64,000 nucleotides of DNA from the NCBI RefSeq assembly GCF_002964605.1, contig NZ_PQDH01000011.1, positions 1 to 64,000 of the forward strand, read 5' to 3'. This stretch comes from Vallitalea okinawensis. Its GTDB lineage: Bacteria; Bacillota; Clostridia; Lachnospirales; PQDH01. Positions 18,511 through 26,965 of the stretch are shown here, piece by piece. Below the pieces are notes generated by a model. The model did no database searches, had not been told where the DNA came from, and worked only from the letters and a program-made list of their open reading frames with translations. The translations under genes were made by a program, and so were the position numbers. How positions within the stretch are numbered: the stretch's first letter is position 1; each line of letters starts with the position of its first letter.

Positions 18511-18542
18511 AACTCATGAGCCTTAGGCTTATGAGTTTTTTA
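18511..18542 (+). terminator. terminator after yaaR
   Basis: AACTCATGAGCC pairs with GGCTTATGAGTT (one G:T) around TTA, followed by Ts. Confidence 0.88.
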
Positions 18543-18626
18543 ATTTATATAATGGTGAAGTCACAAAAAGTACTTTGAAGAGGGGAATTACTTTTTGAGG
18601 TTAATCATATAACGATGAGGTGCAAA

Positions 18627-19607
18627 ATGTTTACCTTTGAAGATATAATCGGTTATGAAGATATAAAGAAACACTTGCAAAACTCAATCCGATTAAATAG
18701 ATTATCACATGCCTATATTATAGAAGGGTTAGAAGGTAGTGGTAAGAAGCTTATTGCTGGTACGATTGCTAAAACCCTTCAATGCGAGGAAAAGGGAGAT
18801 ACACCCTGTAATACATGTATATCTTGTACAACTTTTGATTCTGGCAATCATCCTGATGTGATTTATGTGGAGCAAATGAAAAAAAAATCTATCGGGGTCG
18901 AAGAGATCAGAAAACAAGTTCAAGACACCATTGATATTAAACCTTATAAGTATCCGTATAAGATTTATATTATCGATAGGGCAGAAAAGTTAACAGAGCA
19001 AGCACAGAATGCCTTATTGAAGACCATAGAAGAACCACCAGGCTATGCAATGATTCTACTGTTAACAAAGAATAGCAACAGCTTTTTACCCACTATATTA
19101 TCACGATGTGTGCTATTAAATTTACGTCCCCAATCCTTTGATATCATTAAAGATTACTTGATTAAAAGTGAAGGAGTGCCAGATTATCAAGCAGATATAT
19201 ACGCTCAATTTTCAAATGGGTCCATTGGTTTAGCGAAAAAACTGGCTATATCAGAAGAATTTGTTTCCATGAAAGAAGAAATGATCAGTTTGTTAACTAC
19301 TCTAAAGACCATCAATAAGGTTGAACGGATGAATCAATATAAGGAACTAGAAAAATATAAAGATCAAATTCAATCGATATTAGATTTTATGACAATTTGG
19401 TATAGAGATATTCTATTTTATAAGGAACTTGGGGATACTGGCTATATAATGAATAAAGACAACATAGATCTGATTAAAGAACAAAGTCATGGAACTTATG
19501 AAAGTATATTAAATAATTTACAGTTAATTGAGGAAACAAAATATAAGTTAAGGCGAAATACAAATTTTCAATTAACCATGGAAATACTATTACTAAATCT
19601 CAAGTGA
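18627..19607 (+). CDS. holB: DNA polymerase III subunit delta'
   Basis: Clamp-loader subunit. It shows the degenerate P-loop GLEGSGKKL (about residues 35-43), four zinc-binding Cys (CEEKGDTPCNTCISC), the EEPP motif of the DnaX/HolB family (IEEPPGYAMILLL) and sensor 1 TILSRC. The ATG at 18627 is preferred over an upstream in-frame ATG because GAGGTG lies between the two. 326 aa. It overlaps the ricT frame region and is followed by the usual ricT neighbour. Confidence 0.93.
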   Translation: MFTFEDIIGYEDIKKHLQNSIRLNRLSHAYIIEGLEGSGKKLIAGTIAKTLQCEEKGDTPCNTCISCTTFDSGNHPDVIYVEQMKKKSIGVEEIRKQVQDTIDIKPYKYPYKIYIIDRAEKLTEQAQNALLKTIEEPPGYAMILLLTKNSNSFLPTILSRCVLLNLRPQSFDIIKDYLIKSEGVPDYQADIYAQFSNGSIGLAKKLAISEEFVSMKEEMISLLTTLKTINKVERMNQYKELEKYKDQIQSILDFMTIWYRDILFYKELGDTGYIMNKDNIDLIKEQSHGTYESILNNLQLIEETKYKLRRNTNFQLTMEILLLNLK

Positions 19608-19621
19608 AGGAGAAAATTCGA

Positions 19622-20566
19622 ATGGTAACTGTAATTGGTGTACGATTTAGAAAAGCCGGCAAGATCTATTACTTTGATGGCGCTGGAAAATTGATAAAAA
19701 GAGGCGATCATGTTATTGTTGAGACTGCCAGAGGAATTGAGTATGGAGCAGTTGTAATCGGTCCCCGTTTAGTGGAGGAAAAGGAATTAGTCCTTCCCCT
19801 TAAGAAAGTCATTCGTGTATCGAATCAAGAGGATGATGATAAGAATGAAGAAAATCAAAGAAAAGAGAAAAAAGCTTTTGATACATGTCTTGAAAAGATA
19901 ACAAAGCATGGTTTAGATATGAAATTGATTGATGTGGAATATACTTTTGATAATAATAAAGTACTATTTTACTTTACAGCAGAAGGTCGTATAGATTTTA
20001 GAGAGCTGGTTAAAGATCTAGCCTCTGTATTTAAAACCCGTATTGAATTAAGACAAATTGGTGTTAGAGATGAAACAAAAATGTGTGGTGGAATAGGTGT
20101 CTGTGGTATGAAACTTTGTTGCTCTTCATTTCTAACAGAATTCCAACCTGTTTCAATCAAGATGGCAAAAGAGCAAAACCTATCATTAAATCCTAACAAG
20201 ATTTCTGGTGTATGCGGAAGACTGATGTGTTGTCTTAAGTACGAAGAAAGCACTTATGAAGAGCTTAATAGAAAGCTGCCTGTCAACGGTGATTCAGTCG
20301 ACACACCAGATGGTAGAGGTGAAGTACAGCACATCAATGTCATTAGACAAATGGTTAAGGTTATTATCCGTAAAAAGGATAAAGATGAAACTGAGATTAG
20401 AGATTATCATGTTGACGATATTAAAATATTGAGACGTAAAAAAGGTTGTAAAAGTTGTGGACGTCACAACAACTCAAATGTTGAAGTTATCGATGCAGCT
20501 GAAGAAAAGGCATTAAAAGAATTAGATAATGAACGCATTGGTAATAGCATTGAAGGCGGAAAATAG
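19622..20566 (+). CDS. ricT: PSP1/YaaT family protein, Ric complex subunit RicT
   Basis: Homologue of Bacillus YaaT (RicT), part of the RicAFT complex that carries Fe-S clusters, modulates RNase Y-dependent mRNA processing and affects sporulation phosphorelay. The PSP1 C-terminal domain is clear, with Cys-rich stretches CGGIGVCGMKLCC and GVCGRLMCC (about residues 153-205) as cluster ligands, and an extra CKSC near the end. ATG 19622 follows AAGGAG by 9 nt; a GTG 18 nt upstream overlaps the holB stop and is less likely. 314 aa. Confidence 0.92.
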   Translation: MVTVIGVRFRKAGKIYYFDGAGKLIKRGDHVIVETARGIEYGAVVIGPRLVEEKELVLPLKKVIRVSNQEDDDKNEENQRKEKKAFDTCLEKITKHGLDMKLIDVEYTFDNNKVLFYFTAEGRIDFRELVKDLASVFKTRIELRQIGVRDETKMCGGIGVCGMKLCCSSFLTEFQPVSIKMAKEQNLSLNPNKISGVCGRLMCCLKYEESTYEELNRKLPVNGDSVDTPDGRGEVQHINVIRQMVKVIIRKKDKDETEIRDYHVDDIKILRRKKGCKSCGRHNNSNVEVIDAAEEKALKELDNERIGNSIEGGK

Positions 20567-20567
20567 A

Positions 20568-21314
20568 ATGATCCACATAAAAGATGAAGAACGGCTGGAT
20601 GAATTACATCGTAAAGGTTACAAAATAATCCAACATCCCAAGAAATTTTGTTTTGGAATGGATGCCATTTTGCTATCTGGGTTCGCAGAAGTTACTGAAG
20701 AGCAAAAAGTTCTAGATTTGGGGACAGGAACAGGTATTATTCCCATACTTCTAGAAGCAAAAACCAAAGGAAGTCGTTTTATCGGATTAGAAATTCAAAA
20801 AGACAGTGCGGAAATGGCCAAAAGAAGTGTTACCCTAAATGGGTTAGACGACAAAGTATCTATCATCCAAGGTGATATAAAAGAGGCCACTAAGCTATTT
20901 GATCCTTCTAGCTTTGATGTTGTTACATCTAATCCACCTTATATGAACAGTGGTAAAGGACTCACCAATGATTCTACACCAAAAGCTATAGCAAGACATG
21001 AGATACTCTGTTCTTTAGAAGATGTTATTAAGGCTGCCGCATCACTGGTTAAAGTATCAGGAAGTTTCTATATGGTGCACCGACCTCATCGCCTAGTGGA
21101 TATTATGGATCTCTTAAGAAAGTATCATCTTGAGCCTAAACGTATGCGTATGGTTCATCCTTTCATTGATAAGGAACCTAATATGGTGCTGATTCAAGCT
21201 ATTAGACGAGGTAAACCTATGTTGAAGGTTGACCCACCATTAATCGTATATGAAGAAGTGGGTGTTTATACAGATGAGATATACGATATATACGGTATGA
21301 CAAGGACTGATTAA
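20568..21314 (+). CDS. tRNA1(Val) adenine-N6 methyltransferase-like (TrmN6/YabB)
   Basis: SAM-dependent N6-adenine methyltransferase. Motif I is DLGTGTGIIPILL (about residues 44-56) and motif IV is the SNPPYM catalytic NPPY (about 118-123). The N-terminus ERLDELHRKGYKIIQ...FCFGMDAILLSGF is characteristic of the YabB/YfiC group that modifies A37 of tRNA-Val in E. coli. The start is the ATG one base after the ricT stop. 248 aa. In many Firmicutes the same order ricT-yabB-rsmI is kept; here rsmI is 2.7 kb away. Confidence 0.85.
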   Translation: MIHIKDEERLDELHRKGYKIIQHPKKFCFGMDAILLSGFAEVTEEQKVLDLGTGTGIIPILLEAKTKGSRFIGLEIQKDSAEMAKRSVTLNGLDDKVSIIQGDIKEATKLFDPSSFDVVTSNPPYMNSGKGLTNDSTPKAIARHEILCSLEDVIKAAASLVKVSGSFYMVHRPHRLVDIMDLLRKYHLEPKRMRMVHPFIDKEPNMVLIQAIRRGKPMLKVDPPLIVYEEVGVYTDEIYDIYGMTRTD

Positions 21315-21317
21315 ATC

Positions 21318-21887
21318 ATGAATACCAAAGAAATATACGAAAGATTAGAAATAAATCCCATTATTGCAGCTATACGTTACAAGGAAGATTTAGTTCATAT
21401 ACATGATAAAGATGTTAACGTGGTCTTCATATTACATTCAGATATTCTGAGTGTCGGCAAGATGGTTAAAGAGTTGAAAGAATTGGATAAAGTGGTATTT
21501 ATTCATCTTGACTTTATAGAGGGACTGGGGAAAGATCAAAAAGCACTTGAGTTTATTTGCAGGGTGGTAAAGCCACACGGAATAATCAGTACCAGGAGCA
21601 GTGCTATAAAGTATGGAAAAGAGATGGGTATCTTTACCATCCAAAGGTTTTTTCTTGTAGATAGCCTTTCCTGTGATACCACTATTAGGACCATAAGATC
21701 GGTGAAACCAGATTTGGTAGAACTAATGCCAGGAGTCCTTCCAAAGACTATAAAAAAAATAAGCCATGAGATAAGGACGCCTATCATTGCTGGTGGTCTC
21801 ATCAATGATAAAGAGGACATTATAGAGGTGCTGAAGGCTGGTGCATTAGGTGTATCAATGGGTAATTATGAACTGTGGGAAATATAA
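21318..21887 (+). CDS. glpP: glycerol-3-phosphate-responsive antiterminator
   Basis: TIM-barrel RNA-binding regulator. In Bacillus, GlpP with glycerol-3-phosphate binds leader mRNAs of glp genes and prevents termination. The text IIAAIRYKEDL, ISTRSSAIKYGKEMG, QRFFLVDS, DLVELMPGV and TPIIAGGLI matches the family along its full 189 aa. Three bp after the trmN6-like gene, so probably co-transcribed. No glp genes lie in the window, so its target RNA is elsewhere. Confidence 0.92.
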   Translation: MNTKEIYERLEINPIIAAIRYKEDLVHIHDKDVNVVFILHSDILSVGKMVKELKELDKVVFIHLDFIEGLGKDQKALEFICRVVKPHGIISTRSSAIKYGKEMGIFTIQRFFLVDSLSCDTTIRTIRSVKPDLVELMPGVLPKTIKKISHEIRTPIIAGGLINDKEDIIEVLKAGALGVSMGNYELWEI

Positions 21888-21894
21888 TGTTAGA

Positions 21895-21927
21895 AAGGGA
21901 TTAACCATCAAAAGAGGTTAATCCCTT
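21895..21927. terminator. bidirectional terminator-like hairpin between convergent genes
   Basis: AAGGGATTAACC pairs perfectly with GGTTAATCCCTT around a 9-nt loop, lying between the glpP stop and the end of the opposing TPP-enzyme gene. T runs are short on both sides. Confidence 0.65.
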
Positions 21928-21944
21928 AAATAATACCACCATTT

Positions 21945-23504
21945 TTAGTTATTAAATTTACAACGATGTGGATTGGAAAGCACAGGTCCATCAATAACGA
22001 TATCAAGCAAAAACGTTTTCTCTAAGTTCTGAATAAGTGGTTTAATGGATTCTAACTCATTAGGTTCTCTAATGGTTAGGCTATCAATATGTGTAGCTTT
22101 AGCGATAGCGCTAATGGAAAAATCACTCTTATCGATGTATTGATCACCATGATAGTTAATGACTACATAAAGGATAGGGTATCCCTTTCTGCTGGCTGTA
22201 AATAGCTCATAGCCATCTTTAAAAAATACATAATCATCAAGAAGACAAATACATAGATGTTCTGGTGCGGCTAAATAGCTGCCAATGGATCCACTAACCC
22301 CTGAACCTATGGAATGGTCCATGGTATAATCCAAAATCATTTCATCACCTAAAAGAATAGATTCAATAATATATTCATTAAAGAACCTGCTATCGATAAT
22401 GAGGTTGGATTGCTGTGGAATAACTGTTGCAAAGACCTTGAAGAAGTCTTTCATAAATGAGTGAACGCTATCAAGCGGTGTATTGCTTGGTAAAGATATT
22501 CTTTTGCGACATTTTTTTTGATATAAACAGGAGAGCATTTTTAATAAAGCACTTTCAATATCCGTATGGACATTAACTGTTGTATTATAAATCTTTACCA
22601 ATTCGTTTTGGTCATAATCAATATGTATAGTATGCCTGTTTTTTATAAACCTTTCCATAAAATCTGAGTCCATGGTATTACCTAAGGATGAGCCAAGAAT
22701 GAGTACAACATCATAGTTATAGGTTTCTATAAACTCTTTAACAGTGGGGCTGAGTGTTGAGCTATACCTACCTATATAATAATCAAAAGTATCACTAACA
22801 ATGCCTTTAGCATTGCTTGTGGATATAATTGGCCAGTGCAATGTGCTTGCTAGTTTCTTAATATTCTCCCTTGAACCTCTACAACCTTCTCCAATGAAAA
22901 TTAAACCATGATCATGTCTATTTATAATTTCAATAGCTTTAGACAGTGAAAGGTCATCTTTCTGGGGGACATTCAAAGGTTTAGGAAGTTGAAGATCCTC
23001 TTTAAATGAATAGAAAAGAAATTTACTTGGAAATGCTAAATGAACTGGTCCATATGGAGGTGTTAAGGCGATATTAATCGCTGTGTTTATTTCTTTTAAT
23101 ACCTCCCAAGGATGATCAATAGTTTTTGAGTATTTTGTAATATGTAATGTTAAATGTTGCTCAATTTGTGCATCATCTAGGCAGTTAATCGTCAATAAAG
23201 GAACTTTTGAACGGTACGCATGAGCGATACCATTAATACAACTATCAAAGGAAGCTTCTGTATCTATAAAGCAAATTCCAATTTTATGTGATAGTTTAGC
23301 ATATTTTAAAGCCGAAAAAATTGCACCTGATTCTCTTTTAAAAGGAATATATTTGATGTTAACGTCTCTAAATATATTATAGATTGTTTTATCAAACTGC
23401 GATGAAATTCCATATAAGAAATCAGTTTTGAGTTCTTCTAAGTACAAAGTTAGGGCTTTCCATAACAACATTTTATTAATCAACCCCTTATTAATAAGAG
23501 GCAT
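21945..23504 (-). CDS. divergent thiamine diphosphate-dependent enzyme (acetolactate synthase-like)
   Basis: A 519-aa protein with the three-domain layout of acetolactate synthase/pyruvate oxidase. The Pyr-domain glutamate that activates ThDP is kept (E58 in FKRESGA). The central domain has IFIGEGC and VLILGSSLG like the ALS middle domain. In the PP domain the canonical GDGx(24-27)NN has become LDD...INY (about residues 422-451), so metal and cofactor binding may be weakened. Substrate unknown, and it is not next to branched-chain amino acid genes. The first ATG has no visible SD; a start 33 nt in (after AAGGGG) is possible. Confidence 0.7.
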   Translation of the reverse strand: MPLINKGLINKMLLWKALTLYLEELKTDFLYGISSQFDKTIYNIFRDVNIKYIPFKRESGAIFSALKYAKLSHKIGICFIDTEASFDSCINGIAHAYRSKVPLLTINCLDDAQIEQHLTLHITKYSKTIDHPWEVLKEINTAINIALTPPYGPVHLAFPSKFLFYSFKEDLQLPKPLNVPQKDDLSLSKAIEIINRHDHGLIFIGEGCRGSRENIKKLASTLHWPIISTSNAKGIVSDTFDYYIGRYSSTLSPTVKEFIETYNYDVVLILGSSLGNTMDSDFMERFIKNRHTIHIDYDQNELVKIYNTTVNVHTDIESALLKMLSCLYQKKCRKRISLPSNTPLDSVHSFMKDFFKVFATVIPQQSNLIIDSRFFNEYIIESILLGDEMILDYTMDHSIGSGVSGSIGSYLAAPEHLCICLLDDYVFFKDGYELFTASRKGYPILYVVINYHGDQYIDKSDFSISAIAKATHIDSLTIREPNELESIKPLIQNLEKTFLLDIVIDGPVLSNPHRCKFNN

Positions 23505-24029
23505 TAATCTTTAATCGATTAATGAACTTATTTAGAATTATGTATATTTGTATTTATCCCAAGTGTTGATTAGTGTAAGAAACCCTTTATTAACAAACTT
23601 TATGTATCACCTTAGCTGATGGGCATTAGGTAGATTAAATAGTGACTTATGGCTCAGAGAAAAGGAGCAAAACTCACTGACAGTATTCGGGGGATACATG
23701 CCATCAAAGTTTTACTTGATAACTAAACTTCTCAAATTAAATACGCTGATCAACGATACTGAATATTTATTCAATATCATTATGATTGCTTCACATAAGT
23801 ATTTGATGTGTGAAGTTTTAGTATATAATAATAATAATATGTTTATATTGTAATTTCAAGTCAAATCCTGACTGATAAGAACTTATTTTAAAAAAATACC
23901 CTTTTCCGCATAGTAATGCTTATGTGGTCAGCACCATAGATTTCGGTTATAATAGAATTAACTCACATAAAGTGTAATTCATTCAATCGAAGAAATAATA
24001 TAATGGGATATAAGAAAGTAGGTAATTCT
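23505..24029. other. ~500-bp spacer before rsmI
   Basis: No coding frame with an SD, no tRNA-like fold and no recognised riboswitch. It includes a short hairpin (GCTC...GAGC near 23650) and a promoter-like pair listed separately. Confidence 0.4.
23925..23953 (+). promoter_or_regulatory. candidate sigma-A promoter for rsmI
   Basis: A perfect -10 TATAAT at 23948-23953 lies 17 bp after TGGTCA (4 of 6 matches to TTGACA), about 75 bp upstream of the rsmI start. Confidence 0.5.
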
Positions 24030-24887
24030 ATGGCATACGGAAGTTTATTTCTTGTAGCAACGCCTATTGGCAACTTAGATGATATGACTATTCGTGGTAT
24101 TAATACATTAAAAGAAGTGGATCTTATTGCATGTGAAGATACACGACATACAAGAAAGCTATTGAATCATTTTGATATACACACATCAACAACAAGTTAT
24201 CATGAACATAATAAACATGTTAAAGGCAACCAATTGATCAAAGATTTAAAAGATGGAAAAAATTTAGCCTTAGTTACCGATGCAGGTACGCCAGGAATAT
24301 CCGACCCTGGTGAGGAATTGGTAAAAGCTTGTTTAGATGAAAGTATAACAGTAACATCTTTACCTGGGGCAGTGGCAGCAATTACATCTCTTATCATTTC
24401 TGGACAACCTACACGTTATTTTTGTTTTGAAGGTTTCCTGCCTACAGATAAGAAGAAAATGAAAGAAAGATTATCTTTATTAGAAAATGAGACAAGGACT
24501 ATCATCCTGTATGAAGCACCTCACCGATTAAAACAAACATTGACAAATCTCTACAAAACTCTAGGAAATCGACAAATTTCGATAACTAAGGAGTTAACTA
24601 AGAGGCATGAGAAGGTCATTCCAACAACACTCGAAAATAGTTTAATTTATTTTGAAGAGAATGAACCTAGAGGAGAATTTGTTCTCATCATACAAGGCAA
24701 AGATTTAAGAAAAATTGAAGAAGAGCAAATAGAAAGCTGGATGACATATGATCTCAATCAACATATGGGTATTTATTTAGATCAAGGACTTAGTAAAAAG
24801 GATGCTATGAAAAAAGTTGCTAAGGATAGGGGCATATCCAAGCGTGAGGTATATGCACAGTTAGAAAAAGAGAAAGAAAAAATATAA
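24030..24887 (+). CDS. rsmI: 16S rRNA (cytidine1402-2'-O)-methyltransferase
   Basis: SAM-dependent tetrapyrrole-methylase-fold enzyme that methylates the ribose of C1402 in 16S rRNA. Signature text: LFLVATPIGNLDDMTIRG at the start, EDTRHT, VTDAGTPGISDPGEELV (about residues 80-96), SLPGAVAAI and FEGFLP. The start at 24030 fits the usual N-terminus of the family; an upstream in-frame ATG (24003) adds nine unrelated residues. 285 aa. The C-terminal Lys-rich helical tail is normal. Confidence 0.93.
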   Translation: MAYGSLFLVATPIGNLDDMTIRGINTLKEVDLIACEDTRHTRKLLNHFDIHTSTTSYHEHNKHVKGNQLIKDLKDGKNLALVTDAGTPGISDPGEELVKACLDESITVTSLPGAVAAITSLIISGQPTRYFCFEGFLPTDKKKMKERLSLLENETRTIILYEAPHRLKQTLTNLYKTLGNRQISITKELTKRHEKVIPTTLENSLIYFEENEPRGEFVLIIQGKDLRKIEEEQIESWMTYDLNQHMGIYLDQGLSKKDAMKKVAKDRGISKREVYAQLEKEKEKI

Positions 24888-24893
24888 GAAAAA

Positions 24894-24914
24894 GAGCAAG
24901 GTTTAACCTTGCTC
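24894..24914. terminator. bidirectional terminator between rsmI and the AbrB-like gene
   Basis: GAGCAAGG pairs with CCTTGCTC around TTTAA. On the minus strand it is followed by TTTTTCTTATATTTTTT; on the plus strand by CTGTTT. Confidence 0.82.
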
Positions 24915-24941
24915 CTGTTTATCTAAAACTTTATTAGCTTA

Positions 24942-25205
24942 TTATTCTTCGATTTTTAAGCCAGCTTGTCTAGCCATGTCAATGATAGATGCTTTAGATA
25001 CTTTTTTACCTTTGTACTCAATTAAGTCATCCATTTCACCTGTAAAGATGTCAGCTGGTTGATATTTCTTTAAAATAATTCTTTCATCGTCAACGAAAAT
25101 CTCTAAAGAATCTTTTACATTAATATCGAAATTTCTACGTAATTCGATAGGTAAAACCACTCTTCCTAATTCGTCAACCTTTCTTACGATACCTGTAGAC
25201 TTCAT
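24942..25205 (-). CDS. AbrB/SpoVT-family transition-state regulator
   Basis: Small swapped-hairpin DNA-binding protein. The N-terminal AbrB fold MKSTGIVRKVDELGRVVLPIELRR is very close to Bacillus AbrB/Abh, and the C-terminal half (MDDLIEYKGKKVSK) would be the multimerisation part. ATG 25205 is chosen over GTG 25214 because AAGGAG lies 8 nt before it. 87 aa. Upstream is a TGTCGAA motif like a Spo0A box, which would fit repression on entry into sporulation, as known for abrB in B. subtilis. Confidence 0.88.
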   Translation of the reverse strand: MKSTGIVRKVDELGRVVLPIELRRNFDINVKDSLEIFVDDERIILKKYQPADIFTGEMDDLIEYKGKKVSKASIIDMARQAGLKIEE

Positions 25206-25685
25206 TTTTTCCACTCCTTCTTCTCTCTTTTATATCTCTTTTTGTAAAAAATTAAAAAAAAATAAAAATTTACTTCGACAATAACTAACAATGTAATAAT
25301 ACCATATATATCAAAATTAGTCAACATAATTTTGATATATTATATAATGCTGCAATTTTGTTAATTGTTAGTAATTCTGATTGTAATATTATGTATTAAC
25401 AAATCAACACAAAGTAAGTATTTATTCTATTATACGATATTATTTGTCAAACACAAGTGGAGCCTTTAAAAATTCATCATATTGTAATAAATTCTGCAAA
25501 ATTTTTTAATATTCTCTGTAATACTACAGCAATTTTAATTTTAAGATTGCATCTGGAGGATTTATCTTGTATTTTTAAAGGTGCTTAGAAACCGGGAAAT
25601 GGGTTAAACGAGGATGTTCTAAAAATATTAATATTACCATAAATATATAATTAAGTAACAAGTTAGTTATGGAGGATACTATTGA
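25206..25685. other. AT-rich divergent spacer between the AbrB-like gene and spmA
   Basis: Holds both divergent promoters, which I cannot place with certainty. Apart from the Spo0A-box-like sites at 25274-25280 and 25443-25451 I see no other structure or coding frame. Confidence 0.5.
25274..25280 (-). promoter_or_regulatory. Spo0A-box-like site upstream of the AbrB-like gene
   Basis: The plus strand reads TTCGACA, i.e. TGTCGAA on the coding strand of the regulator, a perfect match to the core of the Spo0A box. It lies about 70 bp before the start codon. A second site, TTTGTCAAA at 25443-25451, also fits the looser consensus TTTGTCRAA. Confidence 0.5.
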
Positions 25686-26261
25686 ATGCTTAATTATATA
25701 TGGGCGGGAATGATTGTATTAGCCATCATTGTAGCCTCATACAACGGAAGCCTAGATGATGTTACACAAGCAGCTATCGACTCATCTAAAGAAGCTGTAA
25801 GCCTTTGCATAACATTATTAGGTGTTATCTCTATGTGGATGGGGCTTATGCGTATTGGTGAAAAAGCCGGATTAATCAGTAGTCTAACCAAAAAAATGAG
25901 ACCGATTTTACGTTTTTTATTTCCTGATGTACCAGATCATCATCCAGCGCAAAAATATATTGCAACCAATATGATTGCAAATGTTTTAGGTTTAGGATGG
26001 GCAGCTACACCACCAGGTTTAGAAGCAATGAAAAGTTTACAAGAGCTCAACAAAGATAAAAAAGTGGCAAGTAAAGCCATGTGTACATTCCTTATTGTCA
26101 ATATTTCATCAGTGCAAATACTTCCAGTTAATATTTTAGCCTATCGATCTCAATACGGCTCTGCTAATCCATCTGAAATTATTGGTCCAGCCATTGTAGC
26201 CACATTAGCTTCTACATTAGCAGGTGTTATCTTTGCTAAAGTTATGGAAAAGGTGGGATAG
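25686..26261 (+). CDS. spmA: spore maturation protein A
   Basis: Integral membrane protein needed for spore core dehydration in Bacillus; nucleoside-transporter-gate fold. Several hydrophobic helices and the family text CITLLGVISMWMGLMRIGEKAGL, then ATNMIANVLGLGWAATPPGLEAM, are visible over 191 aa. SD ggagga 9 nt before the ATG. One bp separates its stop from the spmB start, so the two are one unit. Confidence 0.93.
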   Translation: MLNYIWAGMIVLAIIVASYNGSLDDVTQAAIDSSKEAVSLCITLLGVISMWMGLMRIGEKAGLISSLTKKMRPILRFLFPDVPDHHPAQKYIATNMIANVLGLGWAATPPGLEAMKSLQELNKDKKVASKAMCTFLIVNISSVQILPVNILAYRSQYGSANPSEIIGPAIVATLASTLAGVIFAKVMEKVG

Positions 26262-26262
26262 A

Positions 26263-26793
26263 ATGAAGCTTATAATGTTAATATCAGACTTACTCATTCC
26301 CTTAGTTTTCATTTTAATCATCGTATACGGGTTAACAAAAAGGGTAAAGGTCTTCGATGCTTTTGTAGAAGGAGCAGCTGATGGATTCAAAATTGTTTTA
26401 AAAATAATGCCAACTCTTATTGGATTAATGGTAGCAGTAGGTATATTTCGAGCATCTGGTGCACTTGGTTTATTGACTGGAGCTCTCAAGCCAGTGAGTG
26501 ACCTCATGAACTTTCCATCTGAGTTAGTACCTATTGCATTAATGCGAACAGTTTCAGCTTCGGCGACACTGGGCTTAGTTCTAGATATTTTTAGGACATT
26601 TGGACCAGATTCAACTATTGGTAGAATGTGCTCCATAATGATGGGGTGTACTGAAACAATTTTATATACCATGTCCATTTATTTTATGACAGTCAATATA
26701 CGAAAAACCAGATACACACTACCAGGAGCTTTAATAGCTAATCTAGCGGGTATTATCGCTTCTGCCATATTAACCTATAAAATTTTCCCTTAA
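26263..26793 (+). CDS. spmB: spore maturation protein B
   Basis: Second spore maturation membrane protein; partner of SpmA. Gate-domain text GAADGFKIVLKIMPTLIGLMVAVGIFRASGAL and DSTIGRMCSIMMGCTETILYTMSIY match the family. ATG 26263 follows GGTGGG at the end of spmA. 176 aa, usual length. The sequence from an earlier in-frame ATG overlaps spmA and is unrelated to the family. Confidence 0.93.
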   Translation: MKLIMLISDLLIPLVFILIIVYGLTKRVKVFDAFVEGAADGFKIVLKIMPTLIGLMVAVGIFRASGALGLLTGALKPVSDLMNFPSELVPIALMRTVSASATLGLVLDIFRTFGPDSTIGRMCSIMMGCTETILYTMSIYFMTVNIRKTRYTLPGALIANLAGIIASAILTYKIFP

Positions 26794-26965
26794 AAAAATC
26801 CAACCTTATTCAATATTTCAATTTTTTATTTCAATATATGAACAAGAAAGGAAAAAAGGTTGATACACTCGTAGAAACTGATTATAATAGGATTAAGAAA
26901 CATTACCCCAATCAACTAAGTACTTTTTGTGACGTAATCCTATCAATAAACGGAAGAGTGATTTT

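Noticed and set aside
18627-20566. Possible frameshift between holB and ricT, since their frames touch
   Set aside because: Both proteins are complete at their expected ends; the overlap came from an upstream in-frame GTG of ricT that is not the likely start.
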